From an uncultured Clostridia bacterium (GTDB lineage: Bacteria; Bacillota; Clostridia; Christensenellales; Borkfalkiaceae), in contig CANQMX010000013.1 of assembly GCA_947625095.1 (NCBI GenBank), positions 1 to 45,381 on the forward strand: a stretch of 45,381 nucleotides of DNA. Reading direction: 5' to 3'. Shown in pieces: positions 21,804-29,664 of this stretch. Each line of letters begins with the position of its first letter. The first letter of the stretch is position 1. Below the pieces are notes generated by a model. It had not been told where the DNA came from. It saw only the letters and a list, made by a program, of their open reading frames with translations, and ran no database searches. The translations under genes were made by a program, and so were the position numbers.

Positions 21804-23009
21804 TTATCGTAGGCTTTGCAAAAACGCGTCAATCCTATCCAGCCCTTCCAGCATATCGCGCATGGAGAGGGAGTAGGAGAGCCGCACGCAGTCATCCGCG
21901 CCGAACGCCGCGCCGGGCACGACGGCGACCTTGGCGGCGTCGAGCAAGATCTCGGCAAAACTCACCGAGTCGGTGATTTCCCTGCTGCCGAACTTCTTTC
22001 CGTACACCCCGTTCACCACGAGCATGGCGTAAAACGCGCCGTCGGGGATGATGCAATACGCCCCCTGCATATCCGAAATGCGCTCGATCATGGCGAGTCT
22101 GCGCCGTGCAAAGCGCGCCACCATCTCCTCGACGGCGGCCTCGGGTGCGGAGAGCGCCGTAATGGCCGCGTATTGGGCGATGGAATTTGCGCCGCTCGTC
22201 GCGTGGCTCTGGAAGGAATCGATGGCCTTTGCGATGGGGTGCGGCGCGGCGAGGTAGCCCACCCGCCAGCCCGTCATGGCGTAGGTCTTGGAGACGCCGT
22301 TCACGGTGACGGTATGCTCCTTCGCCCAGTCCGAAGATGCGGCAAAGGAGAAGTGTTTTCTTTCACCATATATGAGTTTTTCGTAAATTTCATCGGACAG
22401 CACGAGGAGATCCGCCGCCTCGCAAACTTCGGCAAGGTCGCGCACCTCGCGCTCGGAATACACCGCGCCCGTGGGGTTGCAGGGCGAGTTGAAAATGAAG
22501 AGTTTGGTCTTGGGGGTAATGGCGGCCTTCAACTGTTCGGGCGTGATTTTGAAGCCCGTCCGCTTGCTCGCCCGCACGGTTACGGGCACGCCGCCGCACG
22601 CCTTCACCACCTCGGGGTAAGTCAGCCAATAGGGCGCGGGAATGATGACCTCGTCCCCCTCGTCGAGGAGGGCGTAGCACACGTTGAAGATGCTGTGCTT
22701 CGCGCCGTTGGAGATGATGATCTGCGAAGATTCGTATTCCAACCCGTTGTCGCGCAAAAACTTTCTGCACACGGCGCGGCGTAGTTCCAGAAGCCCCGCC
22801 GAGGGCGTATACTTTGTATATCCGCGGTCGAGGGCGGTCTTTGCCGCCTCGATGATGTGTTCGGGGGTGTTGAAGTCGGGTTCGCCCGCGCCGAAGGAGA
22901 TGACGTCCTCCCCCGCCTCCTTCATCGTCTTTGCCCGCGCGCTGATGGCGAGCGTGAGGGAGGGTGAAATGGCGCGGATGCGCCGTGCGAGTTTTTCCTT
23001 TACGTCCAT
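21804..23009 (-). CDS. Class I/II PLP aminotransferase, aspartate aminotransferase type
   Basis: A 401-residue fold-type I aminotransferase of the subgroup that contains Bacillus AspB and Thermus AspAT. Visible are the start ISPSLTLAISARAK, substrate-contact FGAGEPDFNTPEHI (~39-52), NSPCNPTGAVYS (~173), LSDEIYEKLIYG (PLP pyridine Asp), and the PLP lysine in NGVSKTYAMTGWRVGY (~238). It catalyses transamination between aspartate (or another amino acid) and 2-oxoglutarate; exact specificity cannot be read. It lies 12 bases after prfA on the same strand. Its stop codon abuts a family E element. Confidence 0.93.
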   Translation of the reverse strand: MDVKEKLARRIRAISPSLTLAISARAKTMKEAGEDVISFGAGEPDFNTPEHIIEAAKTALDRGYTKYTPSAGLLELRRAVCRKFLRDNGLEYESSQIIISNGAKHSIFNVCYALLDEGDEVIIPAPYWLTYPEVVKACGGVPVTVRASKRTGFKITPEQLKAAITPKTKLFIFNSPCNPTGAVYSEREVRDLAEVCEAADLLVLSDEIYEKLIYGERKHFSFAASSDWAKEHTVTVNGVSKTYAMTGWRVGYLAAPHPIAKAIDSFQSHATSGANSIAQYAAITALSAPEAAVEEMVARFARRRLAMIERISDMQGAYCIIPDGAFYAMLVVNGVYGKKFGSREITDSVSFAEILLDAAKVAVVPGAAFGADDCVRLSYSLSMRDMLEGLDRIDAFLQSLR

Positions 23010-23021
23010 ATGCGGCCTCCT

Positions 23022-24095
23022 TTAATCCTCATCGGAAGCGGCGGCGAGTTTTGCCTCCGTCTCCGCCCGTGCGAGCGCCTCCGTCATCTCGTCGATCTCC
23101 CCCGAGAGGAAGGCCTCCATGCCGTGGAGGGATAGCCCGATGCGGTGGTCGGTGATGCGGTTCTGCGGGAAGTTGTAGGTGCGGATGCGTTCGCTCCTGT
23201 CCCCCGTGCCCACAAGGCTTTTGCGGTTTGCGGCCTCCGCGCCCTGCGCCTGCTCGCTGTAATATTCGTACAGCCGCGCTTTCAGCACCCTGTACGCCTT
23301 TTCTCTGTTTTGAAGTTGGCTTCTTTCATCTTGACAGGTCACCACGATGCCCGTGGGGAAGTGGGTGATGCGGATGGCGGTCTCCGTCTTGTTGACCTTC
23401 TGCCCGCCCGCCCCCGAGGAGCGGAACAGATCGACGCGGATGTCCTTTTCGTCTATCTGCACCTCCACGTCCTCGGCCTCGGGCAGGACGGCTACGGTCG
23501 CCGTCGAGGTGTGGATGCGCCCCTGCGACTCCGTCTCGGGCACGCGCTGCACGCGGTGCACGCCGCTCTCGTATTTGAGCCGCTTATACGCCCCCTTGCC
23601 CGTGATGTTGACGATGGCCTCCTTCACGCCGCCGAGTTCGGTCTCGTTGAGGTCGACCACCTCCCACTTCAAGCGGTGCTTTTCACAGCACCCCATGTAC
23701 ATCCGGTAGAGTTCGTATGCAAAGAGAGCGGCCTCTTCGCCGCCCGCGCCCGCCCGTATTTCGAGCGTGCATCCCCTCTCGTCGTTCTTGTCCTTGGGCA
23801 AGAGCAGCAGTTTCAGCCTCTCTTCGAGCGCCGCAAGCCGCTCCTTGCACGCCTGCCCCTCCTCGCGGAAGAGTTCGCGCATCTCGCCCGTCTCCCTCTC
23901 GGCCTCCGAGAGGGCGGCGTCCATCTCCTCTTTTGTCCTTTCGTACTCGCGGTACGCGCCCGCGATCTCCTCGAGGTCTGCCCTCTCCTTGGAAAGTTTG
24001 GTGTACTGTTCCATGTCGGCGAGCGCCTCGGGCGAGGAGAGGAAGGCGGAGAGCGCGTCGTAGCGCGCCGCGATCTGTTGCAACCGTTTCAGCAT
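23022..24095 (-). CDS. prfA: Peptide chain release factor 1
   Basis: RF1 (357 residues), which reads UAA and UAG stop codons and hydrolyses peptidyl-tRNA. The catalytic GGQ is in SSGAGGQKVNKTETA (~228-242), the site methylated by PrmC. The N-terminal coiled-coil domain and the C-terminal RIRTYNFPQNRITDHRIG are standard, and length is normal. It begins one base after the stop of the DUF1385-PrmC fusion gene, so modifier and substrate are translated from one message. Confidence 0.96.
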   Translation of the reverse strand: MLKRLQQIAARYDALSAFLSSPEALADMEQYTKLSKERADLEEIAGAYREYERTKEEMDAALSEAERETGEMRELFREEGQACKERLAALEERLKLLLLPKDKNDERGCTLEIRAGAGGEEAALFAYELYRMYMGCCEKHRLKWEVVDLNETELGGVKEAIVNITGKGAYKRLKYESGVHRVQRVPETESQGRIHTSTATVAVLPEAEDVEVQIDEKDIRVDLFRSSGAGGQKVNKTETAIRITHFPTGIVVTCQDERSQLQNREKAYRVLKARLYEYYSEQAQGAEAANRKSLVGTGDRSERIRTYNFPQNRITDHRIGLSLHGMEAFLSGEIDEMTEALARAETEAKLAAASDED

Positions 24096-24096
24096 T

Positions 24097-25938
24097 TCAG
24101 AACCCGATCTTTACCACGCGCTCTACGCCCGCCAGGTCCTTTACGACCATGGCAAAGTCGCACCGCGTCGTGGTGCGGAAAATCTTGATGATCTGTTGCG
24201 CCTGGTTTTCGCCGCACTCCATGATGAGCATCCCCCCGCGCGCCATATATCGGCTGACCTTGGCGGCGATGCGGCGGTAGAAGTCCAGCCCGTCCTCTCC
24301 CCCGTCGAGGGCGATGCGCGGTTCAAAGTCGCGCACGTCGGAAGCGAGCGTCGCGATCTCCCCCGTGGGCACATAGGGCGGGTTGGCGGTGATCACGTTG
24401 AACCTGCCGTGCACCCGTTCGAAGAGGTCGCTCTGCACAAAGGTGACGTTGGCCTTGTTGAGGCGGGCGTTCTCGCGCGCCACGGCGAGGGCGTCCGGGG
24501 AGATATCCGAAGCCGTCACGCTCACCGCGCGGTCCTTGGAGACCTCGCACGCGATGGCAACGGCGACTGCGCCGCTCCCCGTGCACAGGTCGAGCACGCT
24601 GTCCCCGCCGCGGATGGTGGAGACGGCCTGCCGCACCAGAAGTTCCGTCTCGGGGCGGGGGATGAGCACCCTCTCGTCCACCTTGATGGGGTAGCCGTAA
24701 AAGTTTGTATCGCCGAAGATATACCACAGCGGTCTGCCCGTCATGCGTTCTTCGAACACGGGCAAAATTTTGCGGCACTCGGGGCGGGAGATGACCCTGT
24801 CCGTCGCAAGCGCGCTCCGCGGGATATTCAACGTCAGGCTCAGGATCCACTCCGCGTCGGAAGCGTCGATGTCCTTCTCCGCAAACGCCTTTTTCATCAT
24901 GGGCAGCAGTTTGGATACCTTCGTCTCCGTCACAAACGTCTTTTCGGGCGAATCGGGGTCTTCGTCCATGTCCTTGGCCTTTTCAAACGCCATGATGGCG
25001 CACTCTATCATCCTGTCGTCGGGTTCGCGCGTCGTCAGCTTTTGCAGAAGATACCCCGGCGCTTTCAGGGGCAGCACGAGCACCGAATCGGTGAGCGCAA
25101 GCAGTTTCAAAACTTCATACGAGACCCCCGCCACCACGGGCAGGAGGAGAAGCCGCACGAAGAAGGAGATGAGGTTGCGCCAGATGCGCCCCTCGATGCC
25201 CGCCCACTCGTAGAACATCGTCAGCGGCACGCCCACGAGGGCGAACACGAGGATGGAGACGAAGAGCACGATGAAGATGAAAGTCGTCCCGCACCTGTCG
25301 TGCAGGCGGGAGCACTTTTTCACGTTCTCCACGTTGAGGGGCAGCCCGTACTCGTAGCAGTTGATCGTCTTGTGCTCCGCGCCGTGGTATTGGTATGTCT
25401 CGCGCAGCGACTTGAACACGAGGGTAAAGAGGATGTACAAAATGAAGATGGTCAGGCGGAAGCCCCCCTCGATGAGGTGATACCACACGCCGTAAAACTC
25501 GTTGATGACGGGCGCGGCGTCGGCGATGAGACCCGTAAAGTAGAGGGGCAGGAAGATGAAGAGTCCCACGGCGAGCACGATGCCGATGACGGTGGCGATG
25601 GTCGTCACGATCGCGCCGACGCTCATCTTCCAGTGGTCGGCGACCCATTTTGAGAGTTTGGAGGGTTCTTCGTCCTCGGCAATGGCGACTTCGGAACTGC
25701 GGAAGAGCGCGCGCATCCCGTCCACGAGCGAGGTCACAAAGTTGACGACGCCGCGGATGAAGGGGAAGCGGGCGATCTTCTTGCGTTTTTCGGGCGGCGT
25801 GATGCGCTTGGCCTCGAGCTGCAATTCGCCCGCGTCGTCGCGCACGACGGTCGCCATGCCGCGCTTTCCGCGCATCATGACGCCCTGTATCACGGCCTGC
25901 CCGCCGATATAAGTCCGGTTTGTTTTCTTTCTTCTCAT
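24097..25938 (-). CDS. prmC: DUF1385 membrane protein fused to PrmC release-factor glutamine methyltransferase
   Basis: A 613-residue fusion. Residues ~1-325 are a DUF1385 protein: YIGGQAVIQGVMMRG at the start, HGAEHKTINCYEYG (~187-200), and four to five membrane segments (~107-140, 160-176, 222-245, 257-285). Residues ~345-613 are a complete PrmC/HemK enzyme: VLIPRPETELLV, SAM motif VLDLCTGSGAVAVAIA (~461) and catalytic NPPY (~519). PrmC methylates the GGQ glutamine of RF1/RF2. In many Bacillota the two genes are separate neighbours in the order rpmE-DUF1385-prmC-prfA; here the stop between them is gone. No frame change or junk linker is visible at the joint (MIECAIMAFEKAKDMDEDPD). No promoter was recognised upstream. 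Confidence 0.9.
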   Translation of the reverse strand: MRRKKTNRTYIGGQAVIQGVMMRGKRGMATVVRDDAGELQLEAKRITPPEKRKKIARFPFIRGVVNFVTSLVDGMRALFRSSEVAIAEDEEPSKLSKWVADHWKMSVGAIVTTIATVIGIVLAVGLFIFLPLYFTGLIADAAPVINEFYGVWYHLIEGGFRLTIFILYILFTLVFKSLRETYQYHGAEHKTINCYEYGLPLNVENVKKCSRLHDRCGTTFIFIVLFVSILVFALVGVPLTMFYEWAGIEGRIWRNLISFFVRLLLLPVVAGVSYEVLKLLALTDSVLVLPLKAPGYLLQKLTTREPDDRMIECAIMAFEKAKDMDEDPDSPEKTFVTETKVSKLLPMMKKAFAEKDIDASDAEWILSLTLNIPRSALATDRVISRPECRKILPVFEERMTGRPLWYIFGDTNFYGYPIKVDERVLIPRPETELLVRQAVSTIRGGDSVLDLCTGSGAVAVAIACEVSKDRAVSVTASDISPDALAVARENARLNKANVTFVQSDLFERVHGRFNVITANPPYVPTGEIATLASDVRDFEPRIALDGGEDGLDFYRRIAAKVSRYMARGGMLIMECGENQAQQIIKIFRTTTRCDFAMVVKDLAGVERVVKIGF

Positions 25939-25975
25939 CTTTCTCTCGGTTGATAACTTTCGACGATGGGGCTTC

Positions 25976-26058
25976 CCTCATACCGACGCGTAGCCGCCCC
26001 GCGCGCACTATTGTCTACTAAGCGCGGCACAAGCGGCACAGCCGCGAAGTAGTGTATC
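25976..26058 (-). repeat. Family A element with nested family G insert
   Basis: Outer ends CCTCATACCGA and AGTGTATC are those of family A, but the interior is ~65 bases holding the CCCCGCGCGCACTATTG / CTACTAAGCGCGGCAC block and GCGGC-aca-GCCGC. Confidence 0.7.
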
Positions 26059-26105
26059 TTATCCCCCGCCCCTCAGGGGAGGGGGACGCAGGGGGTGGAG
26101 CAACT

Positions 26106-26157
26106 CTTGCCCACCCCTCCAGGGGTGGGTGTCACCGCAGGTGACGGAAGGGGTGTC
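26106..26157 (-). repeat. Family B palindromic element
   Basis: CTTGCCCACCCCT/AGGGGTGGG hairpin, then GTCACC-gca-GGTGAC, then GGAAGGGGTGT. Confidence 0.75.
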
Positions 26158-26293
26158 CTCCCGCCCCGTCCTTAGCTGCCCCCTTTAAAGGGGGCGGCTC
26201 CGCCGTAGGCGGTGGCGGGGGTTAATCCTCCTCCGCCGCAGGCGGTGGTGGGGGTTATCCCTCCTCCACGCGGGGCGACTCAAACCCCAAAAA

Positions 26294-26329
26294 CCACAAC
26301 AAAACGACCCCTCTTTCGGTAGGGGTCGT
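26294..26329 (-). terminator. Terminator of rpmE
   Basis: ACGACCCCT/AGGGGTCGT on the minus strand followed by TTTGTTGTGG, just after the rpmE stop. Confidence 0.8.
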
Positions 26330-26335
26330 ATGTCG

Positions 26336-26539
26336 TTAAATACCGTATCTTTTCTTGAATTTATCGACCCGCCCGCCGGTATCCACGAGCTTCTGTCTCC
26401 CCGTGAAGAAGGGGTGGCATTTGCTGCAAATATCCACTTTAAGAACATCCACATCCTTGGTCGTGCCCGTCTTGAAGGTCTCGCCGCAGGCGCAAACCAC
26501 CGTCACCTCGTGGTATTTGGGATGAATATCCGCTTTCAT
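26336..26539 (-). CDS. rpmE: 50S ribosomal protein bL31, zinc-binding form
   Basis: Ribosomal protein L31 (67 residues). It retains the zinc-ligand pattern of the C+ form, with VCACGETF (~16-23) and [11 protein letters not shown] (~36-46), and the closing [13 protein letters not shown] promoter lies at 26578-26606, and GAGGTGATAG precedes the ATG. It is transcribed alone, with a terminator directly after it, followed at a distance by the DUF1385-prmC gene. Confidence 0.96.
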   Translation of the reverse strand: MKADIHPKYHEVTVVCACGETFKTGTTKDVDVLKVDICSKCHPFFTGRQKLVDTGGRVDKFKKRYGI

Positions 26540-26577
26540 AGTCCTATCACCTCGCTGTGCAATTGAAATTCTACCCT

Positions 26578-26606
26578 ATTATATCCGTTTTTTTTGCTTC
26601 CGTCAA
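26578..26606 (-). promoter_or_regulatory. Promoter of rpmE
   Basis: TTGACG (26601-26606), 17-base spacer, TATAAT (26578-26583) on the minus strand. Confidence 0.8.
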
Positions 26607-26712
26607 CTCATTTCTTGCGGACAAAACAAAAAACTTGCGCACGGCGCACAATTTTTTCGCCGAACGCGGACATGGCTACCCGTTCGCCCGTGCGAATTGT
26701 GTGCGCAAACGC

Positions 26713-26741
26713 TTGCAAAATCAAAAATTTTGCGGTATAAT
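26713..26741 (+). promoter_or_regulatory. Promoter of the dehydrogenase-like gene
   Basis: TTGCAA (26713-26718), 17-base spacer, TATAAT (26736-26741). GCAAAATcaaaaATTTTGC in the spacer region is an inverted repeat (26715-26732) and could be an operator. Confidence 0.8.
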
Positions 26742-26778
26742 GGGAGATAGAAACGCAAACATTGCGGTTTGGAGGCGT

Positions 26779-27789
26779 ATGAACGTCTTAAAATTGACTG
26801 CCGCAGGCAGGTTGGAAGGCTTCACAGCGGAAAATCCCGCGCCCGTCGTGGGCAAGATCAGGGTTCGCGTCACAAAGGTTCTCGTGAACGGTGTCGACGC
26901 CGCCATCTATTCGGGTGCGATCAAGGCGAAATATCCCCTCGTTCCCGGGCGGTTCGCCATCGGCATCGTCGCGGAAGAGTGCGCGCATCTCCTGTTCCCC
27001 AAGGGCACACGGGTGCTTCTGCACGCCTTCCGTGAAGCAGAGGATACGGGCGCGCAAAAGCGCGACTTCGAGGAGGAGGAAAACGCCGCGTGCGGGCAGA
27101 CGGCGGATGGATTCTTATCCGATTTTGTCCTCGTCTCCCCCAACGATATGACCCCCCTACCCGACTCGGTGAACGATGAAAGCGCCCTCCTTCTTCATCA
27201 TATCGCGCTCGCGCAGGCCACGCACGAGGCGCTCAAAGCGCAAAAGGGGCAGCACGTCGCCGTCATCGGCGCAAATCTCATGGGGATCTTATTGTGCCGC
27301 CTGCTCATCTACCGGCAGGTCGTGCCCATTCTCATCGACAGCGAGCCGAAAAACCTCGAATATGCCCGCGCCTGCGGGGTGTACTACTCGTTGGAGGCCG
27401 ATAGTTCCCTCATCGAAAATGTCGCGCAGATCACGGGCGGGCGGCTCGTCACGGGCGCCGTGTACGTCACGAGCGCCAAGGGGAACGACCCCACCCTCGC
27501 CTTCCGCGTCTGCGCGCAGGAGGGGGTCACCGTTCTCTCGGGCATGAACGCGGGCGGGCTGGTGCTCGACTTTGCCCCCGCGCTCAAAAAGCGGCTTTCG
27601 GTGCACTGCGTGTGGAGTTGTTCGGAGTATGCGGAAAACGCCATCAACCTCACAGCCAACCGCGCGGCGGCGGTCACGCCCCGCCACGTCAACGTCATAA
27701 AGCCCGCCGACCTCGCGCAGTTCTTTGCGACCTATCCCGAACACCCCGAGCGCGACGTGAGCGAATTCAACATCGTCGACCTCGTATAA
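26779..27789 (+). CDS. MDR-superfamily alcohol-dehydrogenase-like protein
   Basis: A 336-residue protein with the medium-chain dehydrogenase layout: a GroES-like N-terminal half (VRVTKVLVNGVDAAIYSGAI, YPLVPGRFAIGIVAE) and a Rossmann-like half beginning GQHVAVIGANLMGILLCRL (~157-175), with IDSEPKNLEYARACG as the second strand-helix. The usual zinc-ligand residues are changed: the first Cys position is Val-Asn-Gly-Val-Asp, and the GHE motif is missing (GRFAIG). So it is probably a non-zinc or non-catalytic relative; substrate unknown. ATG at 26779 follows TTGGAGGCGT. Its final codons are the start of a 30-31-base tandem repeat array. Confidence 0.78.
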   Translation: MNVLKLTAAGRLEGFTAENPAPVVGKIRVRVTKVLVNGVDAAIYSGAIKAKYPLVPGRFAIGIVAEECAHLLFPKGTRVLLHAFREAEDTGAQKRDFEEEENAACGQTADGFLSDFVLVSPNDMTPLPDSVNDESALLLHHIALAQATHEALKAQKGQHVAVIGANLMGILLCRLLIYRQVVPILIDSEPKNLEYARACGVYYSLEADSSLIENVAQITGGRLVTGAVYVTSAKGNDPTLAFRVCAQEGVTVLSGMNAGGLVLDFAPALKKRLSVHCVWSCSEYAENAINLTANRAAAVTPRHVNVIKPADLAQFFATYPEHPERDVSEFNIVDLV

Positions 27790-27972
27790 AACGCCGTTTG
27801 TCTATATCGGCCTCATATAAACGTCGTTTTTTCCATGTCGGCCTCGTATAAACGTCGTTTTTCAGTGTCGGCCTCATATATACGTCGTTTTTTCCGTGTC
27901 GGCCTCGTATAAACGTCGTTTTTTCCGTGTCGGCCTCGTATAAACGTCGTTTTTCCGTGTCGGCCTCATATC
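27771..27972 (+). repeat. 30-31-base tandem repeat array starting in the 3' end of the dehydrogenase gene
   Basis: The unit is close to TCGGCCTCGTATAAACGTCG followed by TTTTTTCCGTG, 30-31 bases. Five full copies (from about 27798) and a partial one follow a diverged first unit that contains the last codons and the stop of the gene (TCGACCTCGTATAA). Units differ at a few positions (CTCGTATAA or CTCATATAA, five or six T). Each contains AAACG-t-CGTTT. There are no unique spacers, so it is not a CRISPR. Confidence 0.85.
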
Positions 27973-27982
27973 ACCCATTTTA

Positions 27983-28033
27983 CACTCGGCGACCGCCCGC
28001 CGACGCCCCGCGTCGGCGGGCGGTCGCCGAGTG
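27983..28033. repeat. Perfect 24-base-arm palindrome
   Basis: Arms begin CACTCGGCGACCGCCCGCCG and pair over 24 bases around a CCC loop. It directly follows the tandem array. It could act as terminator, but no T tract follows. Confidence 0.85.
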
Positions 28034-28041
28034 CCTCTTCC

Positions 28042-28077
28042 CCTCATACCGACGCCCCGTAGGGGGCGGAGTGTATC
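28042..28077 (-). repeat. Family A palindromic element
   Basis: CCTCATACCGA, arms CGCCCC/GGGGCG with loop gta plus one extra G, AGTGTATC. Confidence 0.8.
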
Positions 28078-28109
28078 TTGCCCCCTCTTGGGCGGCAGCG
28101 GGGGCAACT

Positions 28110-28160
28110 CTTGCCCACCCCTCGAGGGGTGGGTGTCACCGCAGGTGACGGAAGGGGTGT
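28110..28160 (-). repeat. Family B palindromic element
   Basis: CTTGCCCACCCCT, GTCACC-gca-GGTGAC and GGAAGGGGTGT, matching 26106-26157 nearly base for base. Confidence 0.75.
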
Positions 28161-28162
28161 TC

Positions 28163-28189
28163 CCTCATACCGACCGTAGGGAGTGTATC
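28163..28189 (-). repeat. Family A element, minimal form
   Basis: CCTCATACCGA and AGTGTATC with only CC-gta-GG between them: the shortest inner stem in the window. Confidence 0.7.
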
Positions 28190-28292
28190 TTATCCCCCTC
28201 CCCGTTTTGCGGGGAGGTGGACACAGGGGGAGGGGCAACCCATACCCCTTACCCGCCCCTCGGGGGCGCCCCCATTTCCACAAAAAACCACC

Positions 28293-29087
28293 ATGATAAA
28301 ATTCATTGCAACCGATCTGGACGGAACGCTTCTCGATGGCGCGCGCCGCCTTCCCGAGGAGACCTTCTCCCTCATCGAACAACTGCATCGGCGGGGCATT
28401 TTATTTGCTCCCGCAAGCGGTCGGCAGTACGAAAACCTCAAAACGCTGTTCGAACCCGTGCAGGACAAGGTGCTCTTTGTCTGTGAAAACGGCGCGCTCG
28501 TCAAGTACCGCGGCGAGACGCTTCACCTTGTCCCCATCGAAGACAAGTATCTCGCGGGCGCGCTCGATGCAATTCGCGCCCTCCCCCATCTCTACCCCAT
28601 GCTGTGCGGGGTGGACTGCGCCTACATCGAGGACACCGCGCAGCCCTTTTATGACATCTCCATGACGGCGTACACCCGCTGCAAGAAGGTGGAAAACCTC
28701 AACGCGGTCATCGGCAAAGAGCCGATCTGCAAGATCGCGGTGTACGACGAGGTGGCGGCGGCGGAAAACTGCATCAAGGTGCTGCCGCAGCGGCTTCCCG
28801 CCCTGCGCACCATTTTATCGGGCTTCGAGTGGTGCGACGTCTCCTCACCCGAGGCGAACAAGGGGGAGGCCATCCGCTTTTTGCAGAGGCATTTCGGCGT
28901 GAAGCGGGAGGAGTGCGTGGCATTCGGCGACCACATGAACGACTACGAGATGCTCTCAGAGTGCGGCAACGCCTACGTCACGGAGAACGGCTACCCGCCG
29001 CTCATCGAGCTGATCGGCAGCACCGTACCCGCCAACACAAACTTCGGCGTCCTCCGCAAGATCAAGGAGATCCTCTCCACCTCCTAG
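28293..29087 (+). CDS. HAD-superfamily Cof-type phosphatase
   Basis: A 264-residue haloacid-dehalogenase phosphatase of the Cof/YkrA (IIB) type. Motif I is FIATDLDGTLLDG (~4-16, Asp nucleophile), motif II the Ser in FAPASGRQY, the conserved lysine in NKGEAIRFL, and motif IV VAFGDHMNDYEML (~216). A cap domain lies between motifs II and III. Such enzymes hydrolyse small sugar- or nucleotide-phosphates; substrate unknown. ATG at 28293 has no Shine-Dalgarno (CAAAAAACCACC precedes it) and no -10 box was recognised, so initiation is unclear. Upstream DNA is a repeat block shared with the next gene. Confidence 0.9.
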   Translation: MIKFIATDLDGTLLDGARRLPEETFSLIEQLHRRGILFAPASGRQYENLKTLFEPVQDKVLFVCENGALVKYRGETLHLVPIEDKYLAGALDAIRALPHLYPMLCGVDCAYIEDTAQPFYDISMTAYTRCKKVENLNAVIGKEPICKIAVYDEVAAAENCIKVLPQRLPALRTILSGFEWCDVSSPEANKGEAIRFLQRHFGVKREECVAFGDHMNDYEMLSECGNAYVTENGYPPLIELIGSTVPANTNFGVLRKIKEILSTS

Positions 29088-29180
29088 CCCCCCTCGTAGC
29101 CCCCTCATAGCCTATTCCTCATACCGCCCTATCAAAGGCCTACCCTCCTCTGGAGGGGAGGCGCTTCCCATAGCCTTATT

Positions 29181-29215
29181 CCTCATACCGAGGCTTCGCA
29201 GAAGCCGAGTGTATC
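29181..29215 (-). repeat. Family A palindromic element
   Basis: Arms GGCTTC/GAAGCC, loop gca, ends CCTCATACCGA and AGTGTATC. Confidence 0.8.
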
Positions 29216-29363
29216 TTGCCTTCCCCCTTTGAAGGGGGCGGGTGGCGCGGCTTTGCCGCGTCAGGTGGGGGTTGCCCTTGTCCCTCTTAGAGGGGGCAGG
29301 GGGTGGGGCTTCCCCCCTCCGTCTTAACCCTAACCCTCCTCATACCGAGCCGCCACAAAAAAT

Positions 29364-29400
29364 GTCATTTCGACCAAGCGAAGCGCGTGGAGAAATCTCT
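29364..29400 (+). repeat. Family C palindromic element
   Basis: TCATTTCGACCA ... TGGAGAAATCTC. Compare ATGTC/GACAT at 21415-21450: the outer base pair is exchanged but pairing is kept. Confidence 0.75.
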
Positions 29401-29448
29401 ACCTTATTTTTGCCTTTCTCCGCAATGGGAGCAGGGGGTGGGGCAACC

Positions 29449-29501
29449 CTTGCCCACCCCTTGGAGGGGTGGGTGTCACCGTAGGTGACGGAAGGGGTGT
29501 C
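29449..29501 (-). repeat. Family B palindromic element
   Basis: CTTGCCCACCCCTTGGAGGGGTGGG, split here as CTTGCCCACC and GGGGTGGG arms, then GTCACC-gta-GGTGAC and GGAAGGGGTGT. Confidence 0.75.
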
Positions 29502-29664
29502 CTCTCGTTCCCCGCGACATTCTGCCCCCCGTCTTAACCCCGTACTTATCCCCCTCCCCGTTTTGCGGGGAGGGGGACACAGGGGGAGGGGCAACCCGTA
29601 ACCCTTACCCGCCCCCGGGAGGCGCACCCCCCCCCTCAAAAACCAACAATAAAGGAGCATTTTT

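Larger units (their letters stand above)
25939..26293. repeat. Repeat mosaic between rpmE and the DUF1385-prmC fusion gene
   Basis: No gene is seen. A large family A element with a family G insert (25976-26058, minus), a family F-like CCCGCCCCTC/GGGGAGGGGG hairpin (about 26062-26090), a family B element (26106-26157, minus), and two GGCGGCTCCGCC- or CCTCCGCCGCAGGCGG-type palindromes (26195-26250). Confidence 0.65.
27973..28292. repeat. Repeat mosaic upstream of the HAD gene
   Basis: No gene is seen. In order: the 24-base-arm palindrome, family A (28042-28077, minus), a GGGGGC/GGCGGC-rich piece, family B (28110-28160, minus), a minimal family A (28163-28189, minus), then a family F block (28191-28290) whose sequence recurs upstream of the phosphodiesterase gene. 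Confidence 0.7.
29088..29664. repeat. Repeat mosaic between the HAD and phosphodiesterase genes
   Basis: No gene is seen. It contains CCTCATACC half-ends of family A (29119, 29339), GGCCTACCCTCC/GGAGGGGAGG pieces, a full family A (29181-29215, minus), GGTGGCGCGGCTTTGCCGCG palindromes (29240-29262), family C (29364-29400), family B (29449-29501, minus) and a family F block (about 29546-29635). Confidence 0.65.

Noticed and set aside
27771..27972. Tandem array as a CRISPR
   Set aside because: Units are contiguous with no unique spacers and no cas genes are present.
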